64,000 nt of DNA from Anisus vortex (lineage: Eukaryota > Mollusca > Gastropoda > Planorbidae). Every line of letters starts with the position of its first letter. Position 1 is the first letter of the stretch. Shown one piece after another: positions 47,080-58,600 of this stretch. The position numbers and the translations under genes are program-made. Below the pieces are notes generated by a model. That model was not told the origin of the DNA. It was given only the letters and a program-made list of their open reading frames with translations, and ran no database searches. Location of the stretch: positions 7,338,911-7,402,910 of the forward strand of contig OX421509.1 in assembly GCA_949126835.1 (NCBI GenBank). The letters are read 5' to 3'.

Positions 47080-47310
47080 CCTTATCCCTGATGCGAGAAC
47101 AAATGCTTAAAAGTACTCTTTCTTCCTGTGTGGCATTTGGGCATGAGATGGGTTACCTGAACAAACCAGAAAACATGGCAGCAACTTAAATTAACATCAT
47201 TTAAAACATTAGGCCTGATAAAGATACAAGACTAGACTCGGACCATGGATGAGCGTAGAACGCATTAATCGAGGAGCATCTGTATAGGCCTAATAGTCCT
47301 ATATGATAGC
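47080..47310 (+). pseudogene. 3' end of the 34-kb-type LINE, second copy
   Basis: Begins TTCCTTATCCCTGATGCGAG and continues through CCTGAACAAACCAG and GACTCGGACCATGGATGAGC. It lies in tandem orientation 340 bp after the copy at 46500. Confidence 0.7.
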
Positions 47311-47427
47311 ATAAGAGCCTATAGGTAGGCCTACCTATTTATCTAGCCTATTAATATACTATTATAGCCTTTATCAATTATGCTCTGCCAAATTCCCCAT
47401 TTTATGTGGTAGGCCTAGGCTTCCCGT

Positions 47428-47512
47428 CGGACCGAATTGCTCCGTAGGTCCATAGGTCCAGTGAAACAGCGTTCTCCAATTTCTGTGGCCACGGCATATT
47501 AGCTGATTGCAG
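47428..47512 (-). mobile_element. tRNA-derived SINE, 3' fragment
   Basis: CCCGTCGGACCGAATTG and TTTCTGTGGCCACGGCATA match the 3' part of the SINE family. The tRNA-like head is missing. Confidence 0.65.
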
Positions 47513-48244
47513 GGCCCTCGAGAGAAAAAAAATATGCCGGTATGAGATCTTTTCTGGCCCCCCCCCCTCTCCCCCCCCCCCCCCCCCCCCGCCCGCCCAA
47601 CAATTTCTTTTTCTAACACTAGTCATAACTAGATGATTTATTTGTATTACTTATGTTTAAAAAAAATGAATCTTTTTAAAAGGTCTGTGGATCATTTTTT
47701 GAAACTGTCATATACCATTAGATCTAGAGAGAAATTATTTCAATCACAGCCTTACAGGTCTATTACAAAAATACTTAAATCAAGTAGACTCTACATAGTT
47801 CTTACTTTAAATTATTGTAATTGTTCCTCCGCTCAGTATTGATCAGAATTGATCTTGCAAATAATATTTAAAAAATGTGTAAAATGGGAAAAGTGACTCT
47901 CACTGATGATTAATTTGGTTGAAAAGAACTCCCAGAGAAGTATTAGAGTTTTTAAAGTTGGACAATTCAATTGTCAAGTAATTTGTCATAATTCATTTTA
48001 ATATGGCATTATTTGAATGAGAACATTGAGAGAGTAAATTGAGATTATGAGATTATGAGACACAAGTTAAGGCAGACTACTGGTACTACTTGTAGTTGTC
48101 ACAGCTACTTGATTTAATAATTTGGGACATATCTACGACAGTTGAAACTCTGTAATAAATAAATAAATAGCAATATTATATCAAGTCACATACGAAATAG
48201 TCAACAGAAAATACATTTTAAAAAAAGACTATTTTTATTAAAAC

Positions 48245-48740
48245 CTTTCCTTTTTTCTTGGCAAAACTACGAATTACAGTGTCAAAGTTTATTTGTCTTG
48301 TAATGCCAGACTCAATACTGAGCCTAGCCAAGTTGTTCAGGCGATCCTGACTCAAGGTGAACATAAGGTATTTTTTTATGAGCTTAAGTTTAGTGAAGCA
48401 TCTCTCTGCTGATTCTACTGTTACTGGTGCTGTAAGGTAACATCCTCAAACTGACACTGTTGTTAGGAAAAATATTTTCTAATTTGTAATTTGCCAAAGC
48501 ATTTAACAGTTCCAATGTAGGCCTACCCAACTGTTCTCTACCGAAATTTGCATTGTGAACCATTGTTAGGCGAATTATTTCCTGAACAAGTCTTCACAAC
48601 TTGTGTCATTAGAATGCGTTTCTGCTAACTTATCAGCTTTATACTTCAAGTCTTCTTCTGACATCTATTGGTGTAGTTCCAAAGAAAGCTGAATTTTTCA
48701 GAAATATCTTTGACTGAACTAAACCGAACTGAAAGCCCTT
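48245..48740 (-). pseudogene. hAT transposase fragment (dimerisation domain)
   Basis: The minus strand reads LTAPVTVESAERCFTKLKLI, then KKYLMFTLSQDRLNNLARLS, then IESGITRQINFDTVIRSFAK and KKKG. This is the C-terminal hAT dimerisation domain as found in ZMYM1-like and TTF-type hAT transposases (SAERCFSKLKLIK...RLxxLAxLSIE). One frameshift at about 48440 separates it from the upstream part (NIFPNNSVSLRMLPY, ANFGREQLGRPTLELLNAL), which has several stops. It is dead, but it is the only hAT transposase sequence I found in the window. Confidence 0.75.
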
Positions 48741-49079
48741 GTCAAGAACCTCCTCTAATTAATTACAATAACATTTAAATGACTACTTTACTTCTATAGT
48801 CATGGGCTCGCTTAATTAGGAAGGTCCCAGATCTTAATAATTCCATAGAAAAACAATGTAATTAAAACATTTACACATACGTAAATGAAACAACAAACAC
48901 ATGATGTTTGATTATGAGAACTATAAACTATTCTAATTTTATTAATAGTGATTTTAAGGATAGAAATAATATAACAGTAAATAATATCAAACTGATATAT
49001 AGTAAACACAAAGGAAAATATTCTATCTATACAAAATGGTTATTACAAGCATATGAAACGTAATATGTAAAAAATGTTA

Positions 49080-49930
49080 TCAAAACACAACCGTTACATT
49101 ATCATAGCCTACGCCACACGTCTCCACTGGCTTGGTCCTCAACGGCATCACACTGCCTCTCCTCTGACGCACCACCGGACGCACTACTGAAGTACTGATG
49201 CACCAAACTGCCATCAGCAATTAGTCTACACCGCGGCCGTCTACACGTCACTATTAAGCCACTGCCACGTCAACCACCGCCAGCCACCGGCCTTTTGCCA
49301 CCAGTAGTCAGCCACTTTGCCACCAGCTGGCCACCGCTCTCGGCCATGTTGCTACGGTCACCACCGCTATCGAACTATGGTTCCCCAGCCTCAGCACGGG
49401 CCTGGGTACGGGCCGTCACCTACATAATTTTCAATAAAAAAAAACTTAATGTTGTCCTAAACTATATCTATATATTATATATTGTCTATTGGAAGGTATC
49501 GATGCAAAACTCAACTCACCCGTGTCAGAAAACACTCATATGTCTGTGGACAGTTGACTTGGCTTGGGTGTGATCCAAACATCAGACCACAAGTCCAAGT
49601 TCTGTACCCAAACCCTCAGTGTCTCTGCGTTAAATAGTTTTGCATCGAACCCACCAAGTCCCACACCTGTCAGTGTCTAACTAGATTTATTAGCGTGCTG
49701 GATTCTGTCTCTCTTTGTCCATGCAGAGTCCCCCTCACTGTCGCACCAGTATCAAGTATCACTAGCTCCAGTCTCGGTGTTTACAGTCCATACTAGCCTA
49801 CACCTACACATTAAACTTGTCTCTAAACCTATAGATCGTCCTTGCCAAACATTCCTAAGTCGATCTATGTTTCTGTTATGATATTGTGATGCCGTGAGAC
49901 CAAGCCTCGAATAAAACAACTCCTTGACAG
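49080..49930. other. C-rich unclassified segment
   Basis: Richer in C than its surroundings, with repeated CCACCGCCAGCCACCGG-like words at 49270-49370 and an AATAAAAC signal near 49911. It could be a degenerate LTR or element end. No family was recognised. Confidence 0.3.
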
Positions 49931-50261
49931 CCCTCCAATACCACTATCCAATACAACATCAAATATGTGTTTTCGAAACAAAGGTAATGTACTTGCAGTC
50001 TTTCAATCTTTTTTTTCCGACTTTTCCTCGTTTAAAACATGCTGCTTCAGAATTGGGTCCAAGTGGGAAAGCAGCTCTATCAGACCTAAACATTCTCCAT
50101 TATTTAATTCACCAATGCGTACCGAAGAACCCTGGAAAGCATGGCTACGTTCTCCTAAGACTAGGATAACAGCCAAGATTCGTTTTAAAATGTTGTACCA
50201 TTTTTTCTGATTCCTATTTAATGAATTCTTCTAGAAAATTGTCAATACCTTTTAGCGATGA

Positions 50262-50702
50262 TTAAAGTGTAAAATGATCGACTAACTAGCTTTGACTGCC
50301 GTACTAGTATGCAGCGACATAGAGTATTTAGGCCTATGCTATAGTTAACAGAGAGAACTGTAAGCCTGCAAGGCTCATAAGTTTATATTTGTAAGTGTTT
50401 GGAGAAAAATAATAAAAAAGAGACCCTAAATACTATCGAAATTAATTAGGCCCTATATTACAACTAAAGGCTTCTTTGCATAGTTAAGAAAATGTTCAAG
50501 AACACATTCAAAGAATACCAAAATAAGGGGCCCCCAGCGCCACTTGAGATTGCAGGAGGTTTTGGGGCATCTCCTCTTAGCTTAATAGCAACAATGAAAA
50601 AATACGTGCGCATTTGCAATTAAATTTTAATATTCATGGGCCCCCTAAACTCTTATGGGCCCCGGTACGGCGTACCGGCTGTACCCCCCTCTCGTGGGGC
50701 CT
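50262..50702 (-). repeat. Inverted copy of the 15848 element
   Basis: Reverse-complement match to 15848-16330, ending CTCGTGGGGCCTG at 50702, where a SINE fragment begins. Confidence 0.55.
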
Positions 50703-50922
50703 GGGTGATTGTGCGGCTAGCACTATGCACAACCGCCTTTACTTTACCCCAACTAAGATCAAGTAGGCCTACCCATCAGAGCTGGGTAGACTCAGAGACT
50801 CCCCCCGTGACCCCCCCCCCCCCCCCTCCAGACCCGGGAAAAAATCCTAGCCTGCACCAGGATTTGAATCCGGGACCTTCGGTACGCCAGCCGATCGCGC
50901 TGACGCACGGCCACTGTGCCCC
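50703..50922 (-). mobile_element. tRNA-derived SINE, truncated
   Basis: Body GCCTTTACTTTACCCCAACT and a B-box relic GGATTTGAATCC. A poly-C expansion lies at 50811-50826. The 3' part is missing at the junction with the preceding element. Confidence 0.7.
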
Positions 50923-51418
50923 CACTTTATGTGGTGGCGATTCAAAACTCTTGACATTGTTCCACATGCTGAAGTAGGTCTAACATGACCGTGCTCAAAC
51001 ACTCGAGTGTGTGTAGTCTAGACGTGAGCACGTGTGTATATTTATAGGCTAGTAGGGGAGAGTGGGGAGAAATGGCCAGGTGGGAGAAATGGCCCACCCC
51101 TATTATATCCAAAACTGCTGGACCTTAATGCTTAGGATGTAAATGAATGTATTAAGTACATTCTTTTTATGGTCCTCCATCAATTTCCGGGCGAAATGTT
51201 CAATAATTGTTGGACTGGATATGTTTGAAATTTTATGTTAAAAAATATACTTTTTGAACTTTTACCTTTTTAATCAAAATTAAGCTTTTTTTGTCTTAAT
51301 AATTGGTAAGTCATTTTCTTAATATATCAATTATTTAGATATAACAATATGATATTTTAAATTATCTTTTATATCATGAAATTTTAAACAAAAATATTTT
51401 TATATCACACCCCCCTAT

Positions 51419-51500
51419 AATAATAATAATAATAATAATTGGTCATTTATATCGCGCCTCACTCCATGCTAGTGCAAGCATGCTCAGCGCGCTCACAAAA
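51419..51500 (-). mobile_element. L2-like LINE tail
   Basis: An (AAT)n tail followed by TTTATATCGCGCCTCACTCC, inside the 3.2-kb element. Confidence 0.5.
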
Positions 51501-52562
51501 ACGAAACGACAATAACACTCTAAAATAGTTTTAAACAAGGTTTCGGCCGATGGAGGCACGAAACGACAATAACATTTTAAAATAGTTTTAAACAAGTATT
51601 TTGCTGATGGATGTGTACTTCATCAACTTAGTTGAAAAGAAAAGTCTTCAAATTCTTCTTGAATGCTTTTTTTCTCCCTATGGGGAGAAATGGCCCACAA
51701 TTTGTGGGGATAAATGGCCACCCATAAAACTAACTTTTTTAGCAAACTATCCTTTTAAAACAACTGTTTTATAGTAAATTAATTTAAATTTACCACTAAT
51801 ATTGATAATAATTTAAATTACTAATTAAATATATTTTGTTATTAGAAACTATTGTGTTTTTTAAAGATTGTTTTTTTATTATTACAAATTCAATAGCCAA
51901 TAGGCTAATAGTGAATGTAGCCCTATATATAGTTTATAGTAAGCATATGCAATCTATTGCTTATTAAACTATGATTAATATATGATTATAACAACTATGA
52001 ATATTAAATAGACTTTACCAACATGTTTTTTCTAAATGTCTAATTATGAAAATATAATTGTTCTATTCAAACGTCAAGATTTTAAAAGGACTCCAAATAC
52101 CATAGCATTCAACGGGATGAAAAAGTGGAACAAATACATTTTTTAAATATTACTAAATATGTAAAATGCTCATACTAATGTAACAGGGTGGGGGGAAGAG
52201 GGGGGGGGGGTAATTAATTTAAATTCATAGTTCATGGTTACTACTAATTAAAGAGGGTTGTGGGTAAAGGACAGCAATCATAACTAAATACATCTAAACT
52301 AGGGCACGAGGGGACTTTGGGCTTCCGTGACACTTCCGTTGGGACAGAAGGATTATTACAATCTAAACAGACCAACAACACTGAACACTAAACATAAAAC
52401 ACTAAAATCATATTCAAATTACAAATTACTGTTTATTCATGGAAATTCACTTGTCCCATTAAAGGGAACATAAAAATCATAAAAACAAATTAAACCCCAA
52501 CAATAAACCTATACTATCTAAACTCTATAAACATACTGTAAACCCTCACAAATAATAACCAA

Positions 52563-52713
52563 CTTAAACTCCCCACTAAAAAAAACTAACTTCAACTCCC
52601 CACTAAAAACTAAACTTCAACTCCCCACTAAAAACCAAACTTCAACTCCCCACTAAAAACTAAACTTCAACTCCCCACTAAAAACTAAACTTCAACTCCC
52701 CACTAAAAACCAA
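52563..52713. repeat. 25-bp minisatellite, about six units
   Basis: The unit TTCAACTCCCCACTAAAAAC plus TAAAC is spaced exactly 25 bp at 52591, 52616, 52641, 52666 and 52691. Confidence 0.9.
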
Positions 52714-54425
52714 CATAGGCCGACATTACGACCTACAATATAATAGAATAGAAATAGAGAAATAAAAATACACATTAGAACATGGTCATCTATATACATA
52801 CGCATAATATATATATACTATATACAGTAAATAAAAACTACATAGCATAGTCCCAACTATAACCAGTTCAAACATGAACCTATACTCCTTGTACATCTTA
52901 TAACATAATATGAATTATGACATAAGAATCAACTCAGCTCTAGTCAATGAAGACTAGAACAAGACAACACCGCTCTATACTCTGTACCACAGAGTTAGGC
53001 CACTCACTGGTTAATACATACCAGTTAAAACCAAGCATGAAATAAAAACATCTACCATAACTTATTCCCATGCCGGCCATTAAAGGCAACATTACATTAA
53101 AATAATAATATACATGAACTAAAAAAGAAATATACATTTAAAAAGAAGAAGCCAACATGGCGGCTAATGTTCCTTCCCAAACCTCCAACTTAATCCATTC
53201 CCATCAATGCACTTGTCATAGACAAGTGGACAATATGCATAAAATAACCAAATAAAACATAGCATAAAATAACATACAAATTCTAAAAAGTAATTAAATC
53301 TCAACTCACGTCATATCCGAACAAGCCACACACAACTACGCCATAATCTGACCACTGGTCTTCCACAAAATGGGCCATTTCGGACGGAAGTGATTGATTA
53401 ATTGTTCTATTTATAGACGCTGACCGAACGTAACTGATGACAACTCTACCTCTCGCTCTAACTAATTTCAAAATGACTATTTCCTGTTGACTAAAGTGGT
53501 AATCCTTATTCTAAATTTCTAATTGCTAAATATCTACAAATCTACCTTATGTACAACCCTATATTAAATTAAACTACAATAAAAATTCTACCTATTACTT
53601 TAATTAAACTACACTAACGAAAACCCAATTTAAGACAATCAGAAAAAGAATTCCGAAAAATGACGCAAGACCTAGCCGCTTAACCTCGTTTCAGGGCTTT
53701 CACAAAATACAAAACAATATTTACATACATCATTTTTATATCAAACAGTCCCCCAAGTCTATATCTATATTACAAATAATAAAATATATTTACATTAAAA
53801 GTTAATTACTTACATTCTCACAAATCATAACACGCTCAGAGCACAGAAACACATTCAAAACAGACCACTCATACAGCACAAAGCAATTAATCACACTTTT
53901 AATTTAAGTCACCGACCTACACTAAGATACAGTTTACATATAGCCTACTTTTCAAAAGCTAAATGGTAGGAAATAGCAAAAAAAGCATTCAGGGCCAGTT
54001 CTCCAAACCTAGTGGGCCATTTCTCCCCATGTTATGGCCATTTCTCCCCACCTATATGTACATCAATTGTTATTTATTATCTATAAATCTATATATAATT
54101 AAGGGATAAACAAGGTATATTACCTTGTATTATTGGCTAGACTAACATCTATTACAATTTCATAGTTAAATATACATATTTGTATAAATTAGACACAGTT
54201 TATCAAGAAAGGGCCATTTCTCCCCACTCTCCCCTATAGTAGGCCTAAGTCATATAGGCCAACTAAAAGCCATATTTATTATAGCTATTATCCTGCTAAA
54301 TAGGCTATAAATGTATGTTCCGGAATTCTACGGCTGTTCGAAGAATTTATAATCCTATATAGATCTAGACACTTTTAACGATAAACCTCTCCATTAAAAA
54401 AATTGTAGGCCTAGCCTACGCCTAA

Positions 54426-55098
54426 AGCATGTTCTTAATTGCCCGAATTGTACTTCGCCGAACAGCCCGAGCAAGGGTTCGCTTCGTAAATTGCTCGCCT
54501 TTCGTCGTTTTCGCGCTTAACAGGGCGATCTATTGCTCGACGAACGACATCTCGGGGGGTATCGGCGAACCAAATTCGGGCGAACGATTGCTTCGTCGAC
54601 ATGTTGACGGAGCCGCGTATTGATTGGCTGAATTGATCACGTTCATTATGCGAAAAGGCACCAAAATTTCCTAGTCTTAATGAAAAAAAATGGCGTCTTA
54701 CAAGACAGTCAGCTGCCAGAGATGTCAGAGGACAGTCTAGTAATATTCATAGATGCATGGGAAAATGTTCCATACCTGTGAAACTCACTATAAAAATAAG
54801 GGTGAAAAAAACCAAGGCCTTGAACAATATTGCCCAAAATCTGTGTGGAATGTAATCGAAACACCCAAAGCTTCTTCGTCTGTGAGCGCAGCCATTTTGC
54901 AGCAATATTAACATCCGGCAGTTCGCCTCAGCGCTAAAAATAGGCCAGTTAAAAACAAGAGCACCATTTCGCAGAGCTTCCTAGCTCGCCCTAATGTCGG
55001 CGAAAGTGCACGAGCTTATTTAAGAGCAAACAGTAGCTCTTGCGAATTGAACGATACCTGATTCGACCGAAACTAGTTCGGGCAATTAAGAACATGCT
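54426..55098 (-). mobile_element. PIF/Harbinger-like non-autonomous element, copy 2
   Basis: Inverted relative to 24299-24967, with the same AGCATGTTCTTAATTGCCCG termini. TAA occurs directly at 54423-54425 and 55099-55101. It ends 477 bp before the Rab8 start codon. Confidence 0.8.
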
Positions 55099-55101
55099 TA
55101 A

Positions 55102-55575
55102 AGCACAACGCCACATGCCGTTAAATTGTATCAAACAATCTAGATCTATTAGTCAGTTAGAAAGCTTCCCGGTACACTGAACTTTAACAAGTAGTCTTGT
55201 TATGTAGTCCTTCTGAGGCTACGCCCACCGCCCAATTGTTAAACAGGCTACTACAAACTACAAAAGTTGAGCCTATGCTTTGAAAAGTCAAAGCCGTTAG
55301 GCCTAGATCTATATTTTTATGCCTATATACTTTATATTTGATAATACTGTTAACGTATTCGTCAGCAAATTATGTAAATACGTCTACACCATTAAAAATC
55401 ACGCGTTTAAAATAGACTGTGCAGCGCAATAGAATTAGTCGACTTCTAAATCTAGTAATGCCAACAAGGAAAATATAATGTCATTTCCTACATATTTTTA
55501 AATACCGGACGTGACCTACAAAAAATATCTGAGCTACTCTTATGCAAATGAGGGCATTTCCGCAACACAGCCAAA
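55102..55575 (+). promoter_or_regulatory. Upstream region of Rab8
   Basis: The presumed promoter is TATA-less near the gene. An ATGCAAAT octamer lies at about 55540, and ATTTCCGC, an ETS-like site, at about 55557, about 15 bases before the ATG. The transcription start cannot be placed from sequence alone. Confidence 0.35.
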
Positions 55576-55699
55576 ATGGCGAAAACTTATGATTACTTGT
55601 TCAAGCTTCTTTTAATAGGTGATTCGGCAGTAGGAAAAACGTGTATTCTGTTTCGATTTTCGGAGGATGCCTTTAATTCTACCTTTATATCTACAATAG
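55576..55699 (+). CDS. RAB8: Rab8 exon 1
   Basis: [20 protein letters not shown] through FISTI plus the first base of Gly42. The donor is GTAAAA (phase 1). Confidence 0.95.
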
Positions 55700-58600
55700 G
55701 TAAAATATTAAGATTATTTTAATATTTCTAACTTACTGGCCCATGAAATTAGACTTTGTCAACACCCAGTCCACACCTAAAAAATAACAAGACACTCGGA
55801 AGAAAAACATAATATATTTGCTTTCTCTGTGTGATTGTCGGCATACTTTTGTGACTGATTATGTAAGACTATCACACAATTAGCGTAAATATTTAGGCCA
55901 AATAGTCTCACTTGTTGAGCAGTCTTAAGCCTACACTTAAAATTAAAATGAACTGTAGGGCCTAACCTAATCCTAATTCACTAATACTGTTTACGTAGTA
56001 AGCCTGCCTAAGGCTTAGGCTAAGCCCTAAAGTCCTAAAGGTGAGTGTAGGCCTAGAAGTCTAAGAATAGGCCCTATTCAACCTATTGTTTTTACCATTT
56101 TTACCAATTTTAATTGTCAGGCTACTTTCTTGTAAATTGTGGTAAAGTCAAGGGGGTTTATTAAATTATATATCATCAATCATGTGCATGCTATTCAATA
56201 TATTCAATTGGACCAGTCATTCATCATGCTATAAATGCTTCTAAAGCTAGGCTAATATTTAGTCTAATATTGTGAGTTTGGACCTACCTACGGACACTGG
56301 GCCATCTGGTCCTGCGGTTAGTTCACAGAACTGTCAACCATGAGTTTACGACAGCCCAGGTTCTTGCCCTGCAGGAGTTTTGGGCCTAGTGGACGTATAA
56401 TACTATCTAGAAGGAACGTCTGTAAACTTGTATTAAAAGTAGGCTACTTGTAATAAGATATAAAAAGATTTTATGTTTAGTCTTAATTCTATAACTGCGC
56501 TTTGGGGCTTTGGTCGTATTTATAAGGCAGGTTTCATGATAAAGACTTCAAAAGTTCCCTTTTTTTTATAAAAAAAAATATTTTAAGCTTTTTTACTGTA
56601 TTAGCCTATATATCATTTTACCCTAAGGGCGCATCCATTGTCTTGCGAGACAGATAGGAGCCATTCATTATATATCATTTTAAAGCCTAGAAACTGAGGA
56701 ATCCGAATATGAAAGTTAGAAAGTCAGCCGACTTTCCACTGTTTTATAATTTATATAATTTTAAGATCTGGAAATTCCACCAGTCAGAGTTTTGCCGATG
56801 CTAAAAAATACAGGAGACTATAACAGCTGCAAAATATTATAAAAACTTACAATATTGTTTTTTTTATAAATATTTTTATGAAAAATAAACTTATAAAACT
56901 TCAAATATCGTCATTTGTGTTTTATTATTTATTTCACAAAAAAAAAAATAATTTTGCATCCATAGGTCATTAGGCCAGAGGTTATGTGGTATGAGAAAAA
57001 TAAACAAAATGGCAGCCATTTCATACTTAAAACGTTGTGTTAGCAAAAAGTGGGGAGAGACATTTTTTAAGTTTAAACAAGTACCGTTTGTATAAATTTA
57101 GTTTTAAACACTCCAACCGACGGAGTAATAAAGCTTAAACTATTTTGTTTTGGTAAAAAAAGGGAACTCTTGAAGTTCTAATCATGAAACCTGCTATAAA
57201 TTAATGTAGAAAACTAAGGTTTGATTGTACTATCAGTACAAATAGAGCACACTAAAAGAAGACAACTCAGTCAAATGTATAAAAATTGTGAACAAAAACA
57301 AACATAAATCAACGGAAACACTTTTACTTATTTTAGGCAACAAAGCAGCTGCATGAAAAATTAGATTTCTTCATGAGCCTATAGAGGCCTAGAAGTAGCA
57401 TTTTAATATATATTGTAAATAGTATCGCAATGTTAAAAGCCTAATTATTTTAACAATGCGGCCTTAAATAAGTATTTCAATCCAAAATGACTCATTTGAA
57501 AACTATTTGGTAAAGTTTTATTGCCATTGACGCCATTGTAGACTTTAAAAACTAAACGTTATTATCAGTTTTCATGTTTTTTGGAAATATAAAAAACTTT
57601 GGCCTCTTATTTGACACAACAGCAAAAAAAGGATACTACATTATTTTTGCAGTTTATGCTTTTTGTTTTCAATCCCCTTAAAATATTGTCTTTTGTAGGC
57701 CCATACATTTTAAAGATTTTTTTTTTATTTATAAAAAAAACATCTAGATCTAGTCTGCCACTTTTTTGAAGAAAAAAAAACAATAATTAAAAAGTATGTC
57801 AAATTTACTATCTTATATGATATTCTAGATGCCTAAAATTAGTTTTAACATAAAAATAGATGTATATATTGGTTGGCCAGTCATAAAAAGTCTCTATAAA
57901 GTCAAGCTTTTAATCATATTTGCACTCAATGGTTTCCCTTTATTTATTACTTGTTGGATATGGTTTATTTTAGATGTTAACATTAAACAAGCAAATTTTA
58001 TTACAACTCTTTAGTTTGCCCTAATTCTAAACAATGTTTTTTTTAAAGGTATAGATTTCAAGATTCGAACAATAGAATTGGATGGCAAGAAAATCAAGCT
58101 ACAGATATGGTAAGCTCATCGTTACTTGGTTGTTTATTTTTGTTTCAATTGACTTGTAGTGGCTGAAGGGGGGGGGGGGAGAAAAAACTCTTTAACTTCC
58201 AAATTAAACACTTGTCAACATAGCATTTTTGTACCCACAATATTTGAAAATAAAATAAAGGTGTGATGTACCCACTCAACACTGTAAAAAAATATATGAG
58301 AAAACTGCACTACTCTATCATAAAGTTGAAACTATAAATCATATTTATCTAAATCACCTTCATAAAAGTTTTTTTTTTAGACCCTTGCAGTTTTTTTATA
58401 CTTACTCGGTTAATGCAACGTGTATTTGCTTTGTCCAATATGTGTGAAGATTTTAGATTATTAATAGGCTCTGTCTTTTTAGCCGCGAGAATTATATACA
58501 TAATCTTGCTTGTTTGTGTTCCTCTGTGTTAAATTTGCTCTGAGCTTACATTATGTTTGTTGGCAGCGATATACAAATAGAGTTATTATAAATATATTGG

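Larger units (their letters stand above)
51055..54234. mobile_element. 3.2-kb inverted-terminal element with repeated terminal motif
   Basis: It begins GGGGAGAGTGGGGAGAAATG and ends in the inverted copy, with TA on both sides. The GGGGAGAAATGGCC motif recurs inside at about 51084, 51679 and 51705 (plus) and at 54014-54050 (inverted). No transposase frame is seen. A 25-bp minisatellite and a strongly A/C-rich plus strand occupy 52340-53300. The superfamily was not determined. Confidence 0.65.

Noticed and set aside
56300..56390. A possible tRNA-like SINE head
   Set aside because: Both the A-box and B-box matches have several mismatches and no body follows.
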